The translations under genes and the position numbers were made by a program. A stretch of 64,000 nt of DNA, from NCBI GenBank assembly GCA_004154925.1, contig QJNS01000025.1, positions 1 through 64,000 on the forward strand, in the 5' to 3' direction. Under the pieces are notes generated by a model. It saw only the letters and a list, made by a program, of their open reading frames with translations. It made no database searches and had not been told where the DNA came from. Each line of letters begins with the position of its first letter. Positions within the stretch are counted from its first letter, which is position 1. Below, piece after piece: positions 30,377 to 43,351 of this stretch. This DNA is from Monosporascus cannonballus. Lineage: Eukaryota; Ascomycota; Sordariomycetes; Xylariales.

Positions 30377-31160
30377 GATAGCTTCACTGCGAACGATGCC
30401 AATATTACACTGCTTCTTTGATACAGCGAAGTGTTAGGGAACAGGAAAGGTACGATATACGATGAGGGGAATGTCACGCTCAGCTTGAACCTTGGTAATA
30501 CCTACCTACCCAGGCCGTCATGCAAGCAGATAGCGTCACTATGAAGCAAGCAAAGTTAAGTGGCGCGCCCCTCCAAACTCCAAATGTGCCGCAAGATCTC
30601 CACCTCTGTCCGTGTTGCAAGCATTCACCTAGCCCACTTTCCCCATTTCCCCATATTCCATCCCCAAATTCTTTGTGAGGTTTACATTAGAGATAGCGGG
30701 GCTGGGACATGCTTCCTCAACCTTGGGCGGACCAGCTGTCATAGTGTCTGTAGCCAAAACACGCAATCCGCAGCCCCTTAAAGGTGTCCAAATCGGCCCC
30801 TGCGGAGTCGGGAGGAGTCAACGCTCCGATGTTTCCCTTTATGAGAGTGGAGGTCGCAGTGCGCTCAGACTACGGGATTTCCCCTAGCAGTATTGCATCA
30901 GCAGCCGAAGCCAAGCGTCGGGCCGGTTGCGTGCCAGAAAAGCAACGGAGGCGAGGTGGTCGGAGTTGCGAACTCTTCCGCAAGGTGACACATAACAGCG
31001 TCTGAGACAGGAGTGCAATTATACAAATCAACGGCTATCGGAAAAGTTTCAAATGCTCCGACTGCGGACGGTCCTTCCCGGTATTTGGCTTGCCAAACTC
31101 GGGGGCTCTCATGCTCCTATACCATACCCCGGAAGACATGTTAATATGGGGACCTGGGGA
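30377..31160. other. Intergenic between hydrolase and monooxygenase relic
   Basis: Probably includes the hydrolase promoter. The N-terminal FAD-binding part of the monooxygenase, which should be here, is not recognisable. Short open frames carry no motif. Confidence 0.45.
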
Positions 31161-32096
31161 ACCTGAGCGACCGGTATGTTCGAGATAAGCCCAGGCAAAG
31201 AGTCTTGTCGTTGGGTTATATACGACTTTGAGCCCCCCGGTGCTACAACGCAGAACGGGGAGGTATTCAAGGCAGACCTAGTCGTCGGCGTGGACGGCAT
31301 CAACTCTAGCGCGCGGCTTCTGCTGACCGGTCAACCGGACGTCCCGCGTGACACCCGCGGTGTCGCATATCGCATCCTCATCCCCAGGAAGAAGCTGCTG
31401 GCGGATCCGGAGCTCGCGGACCCCGATCACCGACACATGCACGACGTCGTGACGCGGGCTGGACAAGCACCTTGTCGGCTACGCGATCCGGAACGGGGGG
31501 CTTTACCACGGGGTGGTCTGCGCGACCTCGTACAAGACGCGGGCGAGGTCCGGGTGATCAAGGGCGACAACCGGGAGCTGTGCAACCGCCTCGGGAAGTG
31601 GGGGCGGCACGTGCAGAAGCTCTGTGCGCTGACCGGCGGCTTCATGAAGTGGCGGCTCTGCGACCTGCCCAACCTCATGTGCTGGGCGCACCCCTTGGGC
31701 AAGGCCGTCCTGCTCGATGACAGCTGCCACCCGATGCGGCCGTACATGGCGCAGGGGCGCCGCGCAAGTCGTTCAAGGACGCCGCGACGCTGCGGCAGTG
31801 CCTCGCCCTCGACCTCGATCCATGCGACGCCCTCAAGTGCTACGAGGAGATTCGCATGCAGCACGCGAGCCTTATCCAGGCCAGGCCCGCGAGCACCAGT
31901 ACATCCTGCACATCGAGGACAACGAGGAGCAGAGGGCCGGATACAAGCGGCTGCGGGCCAACGCCTCCGAAACCAAATCTTCCGGGACTATGATGAGCGC
32001 CGGAAGTAGCTCTTCAGTCACGATGCTGAGGTCATTGTTGTGGAGGGTGCGAATTGGCAGATGGCTGCGCGGAGCGGCGGTGGCAATGCTCACTAA
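31161..32096 (+). pseudogene. FAD-dependent aromatic monooxygenase (salicylate hydroxylase-like), decayed
   Basis: Class A flavin monooxygenases hydroxylate aromatic acids. The relic starts in mid-protein, and the N-terminal GxGxxG Rossmann motif is missing. Visible are 'GEVFKADLVVGVDGINSSAR' (the second FAD motif, DG), 'GVAYRILIPRKKL' and, in another frame, 'DKHLVGYAIRNGGLYHGVV'. These are followed by 'FMKWRLCDLPNL', 'GKAVLLDDSCHPMRPYMAQG' (the third FAD motif, GD changed to DD), 'QHASLIQA' and 'EHQYILHIED'. The frame slips near 31456 and again near 31550 and 31760. The last readable block ends at TAA 32096. Family members include salicylate 1-monooxygenase, but the exact substrate cannot be told. 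Confidence 0.82.
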
Positions 32097-34454
32097 GGCA
32101 AGGTTTAAGGCTGAGAAATAGCATTAGATATAGGTACTTACCAGTATAGCTAGGTATGTATACATTACCTTCGCATGCTCAGACCGCAATATACATCAAG
32201 TATTTACGAATAGGTGAGCATCAAATTCACTTGCACGATTTAGGGCCAGTTACCGTACTATGTAGTTCGTAGAAACAGGATATCGGATACAAGGGTAAGC
32301 GGTGATGCATGGGACGCAGCTGAAAGAGACGTCCCTCGCATTTGACAGTTGCTCAAAACAGCCACCGTCAGTATTTATTGGGCGCCGTGGGAGATTACTA
32401 ATATTGTTGTGGTCGGATCAGCTACAACTGTCCATACCTCTCTCTCACTAGAGAGTGACCGACCATCCGAATAGTTCCTCCATGGGGATTAGTCGCCAAT
32501 GTGTAGAAACTCCAAATTCAGCAACCCGCCAAGTTTCATTGCCCCAAAAGAGGTCTGACTCTCTTGCCTGGACTGAAAAAGAGACATCTGATGTTGTGTC
32601 ATCAGCTCTAACGAGGGTGACCTCGTAAATACTTGCGTGAATGTCGCATTTCTCGGAGGTATATAAGCTGCCTCGATTAGTCTCTCGGCTCCCCCATATT
32701 TAAGCAATTTTAACGTGCATCACCCGCCTTGCCTTTTTCTGATAAGATTCGGGCCTAATGCGTGTTTATGTCAAGGGATCCCTGCGAGGTTGAGGAGAGT
32801 GCTGACGGGGATTTTCTTAGTTCAGGTACGAAAGCGGATATTGGCTGTTTCTCAATTCTTCATTTCAATGCTCTGGCATTTCGTTTGCAGTGAATCGAAC
32901 GTGAAACAATCTTTGATTGATTAATCGCCCATTGTCTGCCATTGCCCTGAGGTCTAAATAGCACAGACTGCCCATCGAGGTGTGGAAAATATGCACAGTA
33001 CTTCGCAAAGATTAGTCTTGCACAACGTGACTTCTTTTCTATATGCTTGGACCTGAAGCATCTTAGGGATTTACACGTATAAGAAGGCACGGAGATAAGA
33101 CGTGCTAGGAGACGGGAGGTTTTGAGGAATCAATCCCCCGTAACCAGTAGTCCCCGAGAGTGAGAGACGGCAGAAATCCAGACTCCATCGAGTTGCAGCT
33201 CTCAGACGGAAAGAGAGCTATGCGATGCGATGCGATGCGGTTTGATGCCGGGTTGAAAAGGTACATACATATGGCGCTAAGCTTGGCGGCGCCGCTGGCG
33301 CCACGAATGGAAGCGCCCCTGGCAGGCCCTAGAAGGAGAAAATCTTGAAGTCAATTGCAGGTGCACGTGGCCTTGGCATCCATAATTGGTATCTGTGCGG
33401 GTCCCTCCTCTCATGTTACAGTCCTCTGTGTGGGTGAGGGTTCACTTTCACCTTCTTCTCATCTCAACCTCATTTGCTTGCTTGCCAGTCAGGTCTGAAG
33501 TTCCGCGACGTTCCCATCGCCGTGACCCAAGTTAATGTTTTATTTTTTTTAGACATTGATTACATTCCTTTCCTGCATTGATATTTTTTATTCACTCGTT
33601 ACCAGTATACTACTATTCTAGTTCAGACAGTCGTTTAACAAGCCGGCTTTGCGTAGCAATCGATTCCTGTGGGCCTATAATCTCTAGTATTCCGTATCGC
33701 GCGCCTACCGTACCTAGATGCAGACGCATACTCATCTCACCACAAGACGCACGCCCAGCCATCCACATTCCCGCTTCCTGGCTTGCGTCCAGCCAGCATC
33801 CTGCATCTGAAGGCCACCACATAGACGGAAGGAGCCACTTGGCAAAACCCAGCTTAGAATCTATTGCCCCATGGGAATCTTCGCGTGTGATTAGTGCCAT
33901 CCGCCTTCCCTCAAGTCACTGACGCATCCTGCCTTTCCAGCTGTAAACACTCGTTTGTCAATACACACAGGGGGACTTGGCGACCAACCTCATTCCTCGA
34001 AGTTGTTTTCCTGACAACTTCACAACAAATCACGATTCCACCGCCCCTTTTATGGGCGGAATTAAGTCAGTTTCTTTTTAGTTACGACTCGATATTCATC
34101 AGACCGACCTCGCAACAGTTAATTAAAAGCAACGCGGCCTCTCTTCTACCCTGGCAGCAGCTCACCCAAATATCGTCGACCATAGTAGGAATTGGGGTGA
34201 CGTCGCCTAGACAGCAATTTCATCCGATCCGTTATAACCCCCTAAGCACGAGTCAATTGGATAGCATGCGGTATTGAGCAATGATAGGACCAGAACGCCA
34301 TGGTTCCGCAGTGCGAATGACGACTTCCGACTTATGCAGCACGACGGGTCGGTCTCTCGCGGCACACTCTGGAATACCCCAGAGAACCGAACAGTGCACT
34401 ACGATGCTTTCCCTTTCGAGGCCTAGGACGAAAGGTGATCGCGCCAGCTGGACC
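32097..34454. other. Long intergenic region, one short tandem repeat
   Basis: No gene recognised over 2.3 kb. The only structure is a pentamer repeat, (gatgc)n, at about 33220-33240 and poly-T runs at 33540-33590. The right end should contain the 5' leader and promoter of the SH3 membrane protein. Confidence 0.5.
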
Positions 34455-36325
34455 ATGCGCACTGCTTTACTCTCGATTCTTTCAACAGCACCAGTTGCGA
34501 TAGCCCAGGGTGACTGTATCTCGTTATCTGGCTCTACCGCTTGTCCGGCCTTTTCATCAGCCTCCATATCTCCATCTGGCCGCGCTTCCGCATTTTAGTG
34601 AGTTCCAACCTGCTTACTCATCCTAGGAACTCGTGCGTCTTAGGGGGCTAAGGGGCGCCCGTATCCGAACCTGTGAATTACTGACGGTTTCTTCCAGCCC
34701 GTTCCTCCAGTTCGTGTCGGACACAGCTTCCTTTGACGAGCAGGTAGAGCAGTATGTCCGAACGAGTTATGTCCAACTCAAGTAAGTGTAACGGCTATCG
34801 GTTATGCGGCGTTTCAACCTAATACCAGTCTAGGTATCAAACCCTGCTCGGCTGTAGAAATGTCGATCTAGTCAACACGACTCAGTACTACGCACGTTTC
34901 ACAACGTCAGTCATCTGTAACGCCATCGTTCAGAACTCCGATAGAGAGTGCGGCTTGACTGAAGATGCCGCGCGGCCTCTCTGTGCCGACTCTTGCACGC
35001 AGTTTGCTCAAAGTGAAGCTTACATCGCGGCCGACAACCAACTTTGCGCAAACCCAAACGAGGATAGTGTGGAGTCCCAGATCAGAGCGGATTTCCAGGA
35101 TTGCGTTGTGCCGGCAAAATCACTGTCTAGTGTTGAGTGTATCCAGGCAATTGACAACGAATCGACGAACTGCGGATACGGCTCTAGCCTTGTAGGGCTC
35201 TGCTCATATTGCGCCTCTGGCGGTATCAATTCTACGGACACTTGCTGCTACAACTCCGACGCCGAGACAAGATGTGTCGACGTGGTTTTGCCAACAATCA
35301 TACCCAGTGTGACGCTCAGCACGCCACTGCCTACCTCCACCAGCACGAGCACACCCACTCCGCAAAACCAGAACGATAGTCTCTCCGGCGGTGCGATAGC
35401 TGGTATCGTCATTGGATCACTCGCGGGACTAGCTCTTTTGATTTTCCTGCTTTTCTTATGCATTAGAATTGCACGGAGGCGACGCGGCAGCGGCAGCAGC
35501 CAGAAGGGCAGTGTCTTTAATCGGCCGTCGCCTTCTAGGAAAGGGCCTCAGGTGACTAAGATTCCCGGCGGCGCACCACCCCAGACTTACGAAATACACC
35601 CCGGCGGCAGGATAGCACGCATGTCGGCTTTAGAGGGGCATTCGGCAGATGCAAGCCCGAAACACGGAGAGTCAAGGCATGGTGGCTCGGCGGGAACTGA
35701 GGCTGGTGGATATGCGACGAGTAGGAGGAGAGGCGACACACGTGACACGTCCTCCGATGACTATGGAGAAAGCCCCCACTTGGACACCCGTGCCGGCGTC
35801 CTGCGGGCACCACGGACGACCCGTAGAAACGGTTCACTATCGAGCGGCTCGGTCCTCGCGGGAGAAGACCCCCAGTCTCCGAGCAGCGGTGGAGGAATGT
35901 CATCACCTCCCGGCGTAGCTAGTCAACAATCGGAACAACTGCCTTTCTTTAAGGACTACTATTCGCAGGACGATATCCACCCCGGTGATAGGGTTGCGGT
36001 TCTTTGGGCTTACCAGCCGCGCGCCGCTGACGAGTTTGCGTTAGAACGGGGTGATATGCTGAAGGTGGTAGGCATTTGGGATGATGGTTGGGCAACCGGA
36101 ACCATGATGGATGAAAGGGCGGACGAGTGGGAAGCACGGCGGCAAGCACAGCGCGACAGCGGCGTCTCGAACACGTCGGGACGCGGGCGTGACATCTCAC
36201 CTCCTGCTAGCGGGGAGATCAAGGCGTTCCCCCTGGTGTGCGTTTGCTTACCTGAACATTGGAAAAAGACAATCGATGGGGACGGCTCCACGGAGACGGG
36301 GTCTAGTGCCCACCACGGCCCTTGA
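34455..36325 (+). CDS. Secreted-ectodomain, single-pass membrane protein with cytoplasmic SH3 domain
   Basis: Exons 34455-34597, 34698-34781 and 34834-36325; 572 aa. The start was chosen because MRTALLSILSTAPVAIAQ is a good signal peptide; other in-frame ATGs lie upstream. The ectodomain (about 19-255) has many Cys and N-glycosylation sequons and ends in a Thr/Ser/Pro-rich stalk. One membrane segment lies at about 261-285, followed by a basic stop-transfer RIARRRR. The cytoplasmic tail is disordered (Ser/Gly/Arg) and ends in an SH3 domain at about 459-545 ('DRVAVLWAYQP', 'FALERGDML.VVGIWDDGWATG', 'IKAFPLVCVCLPEHW'). The domain is split by a ~40-residue insert before its last strands. This organisation is widespread in ascomycetes and recalls surface sensors. 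The partner is unknown. Confidence 0.82.
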
Positions 36326-37571
36326 TCTTGATGACCATATCTCGGAATTCACTCTCCCGCGGGTAACAATCCGCACAAATATTCTGCTCGCGTTGGCCGG
36401 GTGTTCTGGACTTGGATCCACCACAGTTTTTTTTGACTCTCGCCACCGCTTATCCCGTCGGCCTCGTAGCCACCGAACGTCTCTTGATCCGTTGTCCGCG
36501 ATGCCGAAGCTGTCGCCACCCCGGATGGCCAACAATGCATAAACCTTTTGCGCATATACACGACTGTTTGCATTTTTACAGCAGTATGCCCGCTGCCTTG
36601 AACCCCATAGATGTGAATAATCTCTTTTGGACGACCGAGCGAGGCCTGGGATGACGACGTTTGGTCATAAGATGTTCTGGTGCCTGCTGCGGTAGTGTTC
36701 TCCAGGATCTTTTTTGGACCCTTGAACGAAACGAAGAGACGCAAGATATCTAATTTACGACGACATGCATTGTGCCCTCCCCTTTTATTTCGAGTTATTA
36801 TTTTATATACCCGGCTTGCGAGGAGATTTTTCAAAGGGGTGGATGCTTTCGGGGAGGGCCGTCGCGACCTAATTCGATTCTGCTTAAAGGAGAGACGGAT
36901 AGGAAGGGGAAAGGGCATGTATCGTGCACGAGGTGCATACCTACTGAGGAGGAACCCCCTAGAAGGTTTAGAGACTCGGATATATCTACCGCACAAGAGC
37001 CTCGGATCGGCCCCGCTTTACATAGATAGCAGAGATGTCCCCTAATTCACCGTCAGTACTTTCGAGCTCTGACGGGTACATCTCATATGGCTACCTAGTT
37101 AGACGCAACGAAAAGCGCTTATTCCCCAAGATGCGTTCAGTTCGTGATGGGTGCAAATGAAGCTGCAGATTGCTAAGTAAGAATGATTAACTGCTTTGCG
37201 GCATCAGCCTAGACATATATTCGTCGCCTTGAATGTTCCAACCAGATGCGGATGGTTTCCGTAAACTTGAGGTGCTCAGGTGAGCGTGTAGCGTGATTAG
37301 AAGCTCGGCTCGGCGTGTATAAGCTCAGAATCCCGACTACCAACAGCTTGGAGGTACCCACCAGCAAGCATTCTATTGCTGCCTTCCAGCGTTTTGACGT
37401 AGTTTACTTCCTTCTTTACCATGCAATAATTCGACCTTGGCGCAACGACTTGTCGCATAGGCATCCCCATATTCAGGACTCGCATGAGGTGTCGTCGTAA
37501 CCCTTGTACCATGCGCCGAAGATGATCGATACGTCCCCGGCAGAATCATCGCTCCAGGTCGAGGTAACAAG
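36326..37571. other. Intergenic, VPS15 promoter side
   Basis: 1.2 kb with no gene recognised. Open frames of up to 215 codons on the minus strand (36349-36996) carry no domain and are treated as chance. Confidence 0.5.
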
Positions 37572-40500
37572 ATGGGCAACTCCTGGTCGCTCGCTTCGCC
37601 ATCCGCCGGCTCTGCTGGCATCGACGTTCCCGAGCTCGCCGATATAGTGCACGAGAGGTCGCTCGGCAGCGGCAGGTTTATGAAAAGCATACGCGCGAGG
37701 CATCACGATGGGGTCGTTCTCGCAAAGGTCACCGTCAAACCGTCCCAGGATACTTCGCTACAGGAGTACCGCGACAAGATATTGCGTATGTGAGAGCGCC
37801 CCTACCGTTTCCTAATGTCTTGGATGTGATTCCGGTTTAGACGCTAATTTCCGCGTGAAGAGGAAAGGGATAAGCTAAGAGACGTCCCGAACGCCTTGGG
37901 GTTCGAGCGCGCTTTCGAGAACGGCCTCAACGGGTTCCTCGTCCGACAGTATCTCTACAGCTCCCTGTACGACCGCTTATCGACGCGACCTTTCCTAGAG
38001 GATATAGAAAAGAGGTGGCTAGCATTTCAGCTTCTCTGCGCGCTGCGCGACAGTCATGCGCGCGATGTCTACCATGGTGATATCAAGACCGAGAACTTGA
38101 TGGTGACGTCTTGGAACTGGCTTTACCTTACCGACTTTACGGGGCCTTTCAAGCCTAAGCAGCTCAACGAGGCGAACCCCGCCAACTTCTCCTACTATTT
38201 CGACCAGTCCGGCCGGCGGACTTGTTACATTGCGCCGGAAAGATTCGTCCCCAAAGATGATCTAGTAAACGATGGGTTTGTGGGCAAGCTTACCTGGTCG
38301 ATGGACGTCTTCAGCGCCGGCTGCGTCATCGCCGAGATGTTCCTAGAGACGCCAATATTCAGTCTCAGTCAGCTGTTTAAGTACCGTCGCGGCGAGTTTG
38401 ACCCCGTCATCTCACATCTTAGTAGGATTCCGGACCAGGGTCTGCGAGAGATGCTGTCGAGTATGATCGACCTGGATCCCGAGAAACGGTATTCCGCCGA
38501 GCAATACTTAGACTTCTACAAGGGCAAGGTCTTCCCGGAATACTTCTATAACTTCTTACATCAGTACATGGAACTCATCACGGACCCTAGCAGCGGTAGA
38601 GCCCCCATCTCGGGAGCATTCAAGAACCTGGGTGAAGCCGATGAGCGAATAGACCGCGTCTATTATGACTTCGATAAGATATCGTATTTTCTGGGATATC
38701 AGGAGAACAAGACCTCCTCTCAGGTGGCACGCTTCATGCCGAGGCTCGGTCTTGGCATGTTTCCCGTTCGATTAAACATACCCAACAACGAGCGATTTGT
38801 TTCCACCGGGCCACAGCCAACAAACGATGACGGCTCGCTGATCTTTCTTACCCTGGTAGCCGGATCACTCAGAAACACCGCGAGGGCCGCTTCCAAGATA
38901 AGGGCCTGCGACGTCCTCTTAGCTTTTGCGGAGAGGTTAACGGACGAGGCGAAGCTCGACCGAGTTCTCCCCTATCTGATGGCCCTCTTGAATGATGACG
39001 TCGACCTCGTTGCAATCTCCGCCCTGCGGACCGTTACCCAGCTTCTGGCCTTGGTCAGGGTCATCACCCCTGTCAACGCGCACGTATTCCCCGAGTATAT
39101 TATGCCTAGGATGCAGGTCTTTCTGTCTGGAGCTTCCAGACAGCCCATAATGGGCAAAGACCGCCGAGAACCAAGCCCATTGGTCCGGGCGACGTACGCC
39201 TCTTGCCTAGGAAGCCTAGCGACCACGGCATCCAGGTTTCTGGAGCTGACAGCCATAATGCGAGCGGAGGGGACGATTAGTACCGTTGACCCGGAGCTGG
39301 AAGCCGGGAGCGAGTCGGGTGCCGCATACGACGGCTTGTTCGACGACGCGCATGGGGAACTCGTGGATCTTTTCGAGGCCCATGCAAAGACCCTAGTCGA
39401 GGATCCCGATGCTTCCGTCCGACGTGCGTTTCTGGGCTCTGTTCCGGAACTTTGCATGTTCTTTGGCAGCGCCGAGTCAAACGACATCATCCTCACACAT
39501 CTAAATACCTATCTCAACGATCGTGATTGGATGCTGAAGTGCGCCTTCTTCGACACCATCGTGGGAATCGCCGCATTCCTCGGTAGTACCAGCTTAGAAG
39601 AGTTCAGCCTCCCGTTGATGGTGCAAGCCGTTACGGATCCCGAAGAGCATGTCGTGCAAGCAGCGTTGCATTCGTTAGCCGAGTTAGCAAACCTCGGTCT
39701 AATATCCAAGGCCAAGACGTGGGAGTTGGTGGACGTTGTCGGGCGCTTCACCATGCACCCGAACATCTGGATCAGGGAATCTGCGGCCGAGTATCTAGCA
39801 AGTGCTGCGAAGTTGCTTTCGCCTGCGGATATTAGGTGTATCATTCTGCCTCTCGTCAGGCCGTTCTTGAAACCGGGAATTATTCCGGATTTTTCGGAGC
39901 TCGCACTTCTAGATGCGCTGAAGAAGCCTCTCTCCAGGACTGTGTTCGATCTGGCGTTATCGTGGACCCAAAAATCCAACAGAGGTCTGTTCTGGAAGGC
40001 AGTAAAGCAACAGAAGCAATCGACATTCACCATTGCTTCTACGGCACTTGCAATTAGGTCGTCCCGAGAGACGCAACCACAGACCCTCAACAAGGTGGCG
40101 CGAAATGACGAGGACGAACAGTGGCTTACGCGGTTACGGAACATGGGCATGGTGCCGGAAGACGAGTTCAAATTGCTTGCCTTGAGAGAGTTCATCTGGC
40201 GGCTGGGCCAGATGAAGAGCCGCGACTTGATCTCTCAGGATATCTCTACGACCCCCTTGAATACCATTATACCTCTGAGAAACTTGAACGTTAAAATGCA
40301 GACAATAATGTTCGATGAGACGGCCACTCTCGATGAGCCGACATGGCAACAGCAAGAGGCTCATGCTCCTGACAAGGGGCCGTATACTATAGCAGATGCT
40401 TTGCTCGATGCATCTATGACAATCGACGAGCCCGTCGGCAGGAGACGACGGGCCGCCATCAACAACCATCGTTCCCGTCTGAGCGGTCACAGTGGAGCGG

Positions 40501-42506
40501 TGTCGCCAAGAACAAGAGATAACATGGCCCTATCACCTACGCAAACGCAGCCGTCTTCACCTATACGCAGCCCTGGAGGCCTTGAAGGGTCAGGGAGGGC
40601 ATCGTCGGTAACAAGAGGGCGCGGTTCTCAGGATGATGACGCTGCTTCAGTCTCGGATGCGCCTTACTCGTCGAGAAGAGCGATTCGGCACCAGTCGAGT
40701 GCACTTGAGTTAATGAATCGGAAGGACAGTGGTAGATCTGCCGCAGAGACGGGCACGACCGAGACGAACGCGTTCGGCCAGGTTGGGGGCCCATTCACGC
40801 AGAACATGCCGCCAAGAATATCAATTCCGGAAAACATCGCTGAAATTGGCAAGGTGGGCAACAGGCTACGGGCTACCCATACCTACGAAGGCAACGATCC
40901 TAGTATTCTCAAGATGTTAGATAACATGTACGTCGATAACTACCCACACGACGTAGCTGAGTTCGGCCCACTCGTGCAGCCCGTGACCCGACGGAAAGTT
41001 ATCAGAGGGGCCGCAGGCAATCTGAGTGACGAGGCTTGGAAACCGGCGGGCAGGCTCGTTGCTACTTTCTCGGAACACACCGGCCCCATCAACCGCGTCA
41101 TCCCGTCTCCTGATCACCAGTTCTTCATCACCGGCGGAGATGACGGATGTGTCAAGGTTTGGGATTCGGCGCGGCTGGAGCGTAACGTGACACACCGTGC
41201 TCGCCAGACGCACAGACACGCGTCGGGCGCCCGGGTCGTCGCGCTCTGCTTCATCGAGAACACGCACACCTTCATCAGCTGTGCTACCGACGGCCGCGTC
41301 CATGTCGTCAAGGTCGACACGGCGACGACGGTCAACAACTCGACGAAGTACATCCGGCTGCGGCTGCTGCGCGAGTACCAGCTGCCGGCGGGCGAGCACG
41401 CCGTGTGGTGCGAGCACTTCAAGCAGGACCTCAGTTCGGTGCTGGTCCTCGCCACGAACCTGTCCCGCGTCCTCAGCATCGACCTGCGCACCATGACGCT
41501 GCTCTACGCGCTCGAGAACCCCGTCCACCACGGCGCCCCGACCTGTTTTGTCATCGACCGCCGCCGCAACTGGCTCCTCCTCGGCACCAGCCACGGCGTC
41601 CTCGACCTGTGGGACCTGCGGTTCAGGATGCGCCTCAAGGCCTGGGGCCTGCCGAATGGCAACGGCAACGGCGGCGGCAGTAGACCGGAGCCCGTGTATC
41701 GCCTCGCCCTGCACCCCACCAAGGGCCGCGGCAAGTGGGTCTGCGTCGCGGGCGGCACGGGCCGCGGCGAGGTCACCGTCTGGGACCTCGAGAAGACGCA
41801 GTGCCGCGAGGTGTACCGGTGCAACTGTCCGTCGTCGTCCTCCTCCTCCTCGTCCAACCCGTTGAAGGATATGCCCAAGGAGTACAAGGCCTGGGACGTG
41901 GACGAGGACAAGCCCGAGGGCATGCTCAGACGGTTCGCGACCAGTATCGAGCTGCAGTCCCACCAAGAATCCTCCTCCTCGTCTCCAGCCACCGCCGCGG
42001 CCACCAGCAGCGCCGACCGCGGCGTCAGGGCCATGGTGGTCGGCGCCGGCGCCATGGAGGACCAGCGCGACGTGCGCTACGGGTTCATCCTCACGGGCGG
42101 CTCTGACAAGAAGCTCCGCTTCTGGGACGTGATCCGCGTCGAGAACTCGAGCGTCTTCAGCGGCCTGCTCACCACGGCGTCGCCGCATCATCAGCAGCAG
42201 TCGTCCGCCGGCCCCCCGGACGACGGTAGCGGCGCGAAGGGCCCCGCGTTCGTCTCGACGGCGCTCCCGAACCAGCCGGGCCTCGTGCTCAACCTCGAGC
42301 GCTGGCCGAAGAGCAGCGGCGGCGGCGGCGGCAAGGGCGGCGGCTCGGCGAAGGAGAAGCCGCCCAGGCACACCGTCATCTCGGCCGAGCAGGCGGCGCT
42401 GCTGCGGAGCCACCTCGACGCCGTGCTCGACGTCGCCGTCCTCGAGCTGCCGTACACCATGACGGTCAGCGTCGACCGGTCGGGCGTCATTTTCGTCTTT
42501 CAGTGA
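37572..42506 (+). CDS. vps15: VPS15, regulatory pseudokinase-like subunit of the class III PI3-kinase complex
   Basis: Exons 37572-37785 and 37861-42506 (75-nt intron); about 1619 aa. Vps15 anchors Vps34 and Beclin/Atg6 on endosomes and autophagosomal membranes. The N-terminus MGNSWS is an N-myristoylation signal. The kinase domain (about 1-320) has 'LGSGRF', 'AKVTVKP', the catalytic-loop 'YHGDIKTENLMVTSWNWLYLTDF' (about 140-165, DFT instead of DFG, as usual for the family) and 'RRTCYIAPERF'. A HEAT-repeat solenoid follows (about 390-800), then a disordered Ser/Arg linker, then C-terminal WD40 repeats from about 1135 ('GPINRVIPSPDHQFFITGGDDG', 'VKVWDSARL') to the end. Within the WD40 part, several Ser- and Gly-rich inserts enlarge loops, and the local GC content rises sharply after 41.2 kb. 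Confidence 0.93.
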
Positions 42507-43351
42507 TCGCGTCAGCGGGTAGTCGGTTGATTAGTAGACGGGCGAGCGTACGGAGTGGTGTCGAAATACCGACCGAGCGAATTGCGCGTTTAGTTGGCCG
42601 GGTACAGACAGTAGTAGTGCAATGGCGTTTGGGAGGATTTTAGATGGGTATTCTTATCTACTTACTGTACGTATGTAGCGCTAATTCTTCGAACATGGAT
42701 GAATGGGCGGTTGTTTGTTTATTTAGGGTGTGTTCGGTGTGGTGTTCGTTGTCGAATACTAGGGATGAGAGAGAGGGTAGCAGCGACTCTCTGCCCGTTC
42801 TCACGGGATGGGCATGATAATTATTTCTACAACCTTGAGAGGCAGACCTCCTTCTTGTGGCCTGCTTGGCGACATGGAAACTACACTTCCTACTTGCATC
42901 TATTTGTTCTTTGTCTATAAGTGAAGGTACTAACGAGGCCGACCCGTCTGCCGTTCGAATTCCCAAGGAAAAAGCGCACGATAAGAACCGCTGTGAAGGC
43001 GACGTGGTCTTCCAGAGTAAACGCAGAAGCAGGACGGATGTTCTTCCAAATGAGGCCTGGGGCCTCCTTCTATGATTGATCTTCCCGGCTAAGTTATTTC
43101 ATACTGGTACATTAAATACGGAGAGAGCAGCAGTTTACAAAAAATTATTACAAGCGACGAGCACGCACTCGTGCCTCCCGGTATTCCGAGATTGCTCGCT
43201 CTCTTTCCTAAACGCCGAAACCGAACGCGTCCCTTTGACCGGGATCGCGAATGCATTTGTTGTCTTTTCAGCGTTGCGTCCTTACACGCCGCACCCGGCC
43301 TCCTTCTGCGCAAGACTCCCTTTTTCTTTCTCCCGAACCGCGGGCTCTTCT
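42507..43351. other. Convergent intergenic spacer
   Basis: 3' flanks of vps15 and the V-ATPase gene. No gene recognised. Confidence 0.6.

Noticed and set aside
40917..42413. A 498-codon minus-strand open frame
   Set aside because: It is antisense to the WD40 part of vps15, where GC content is extreme. The translation is low complexity without domains.
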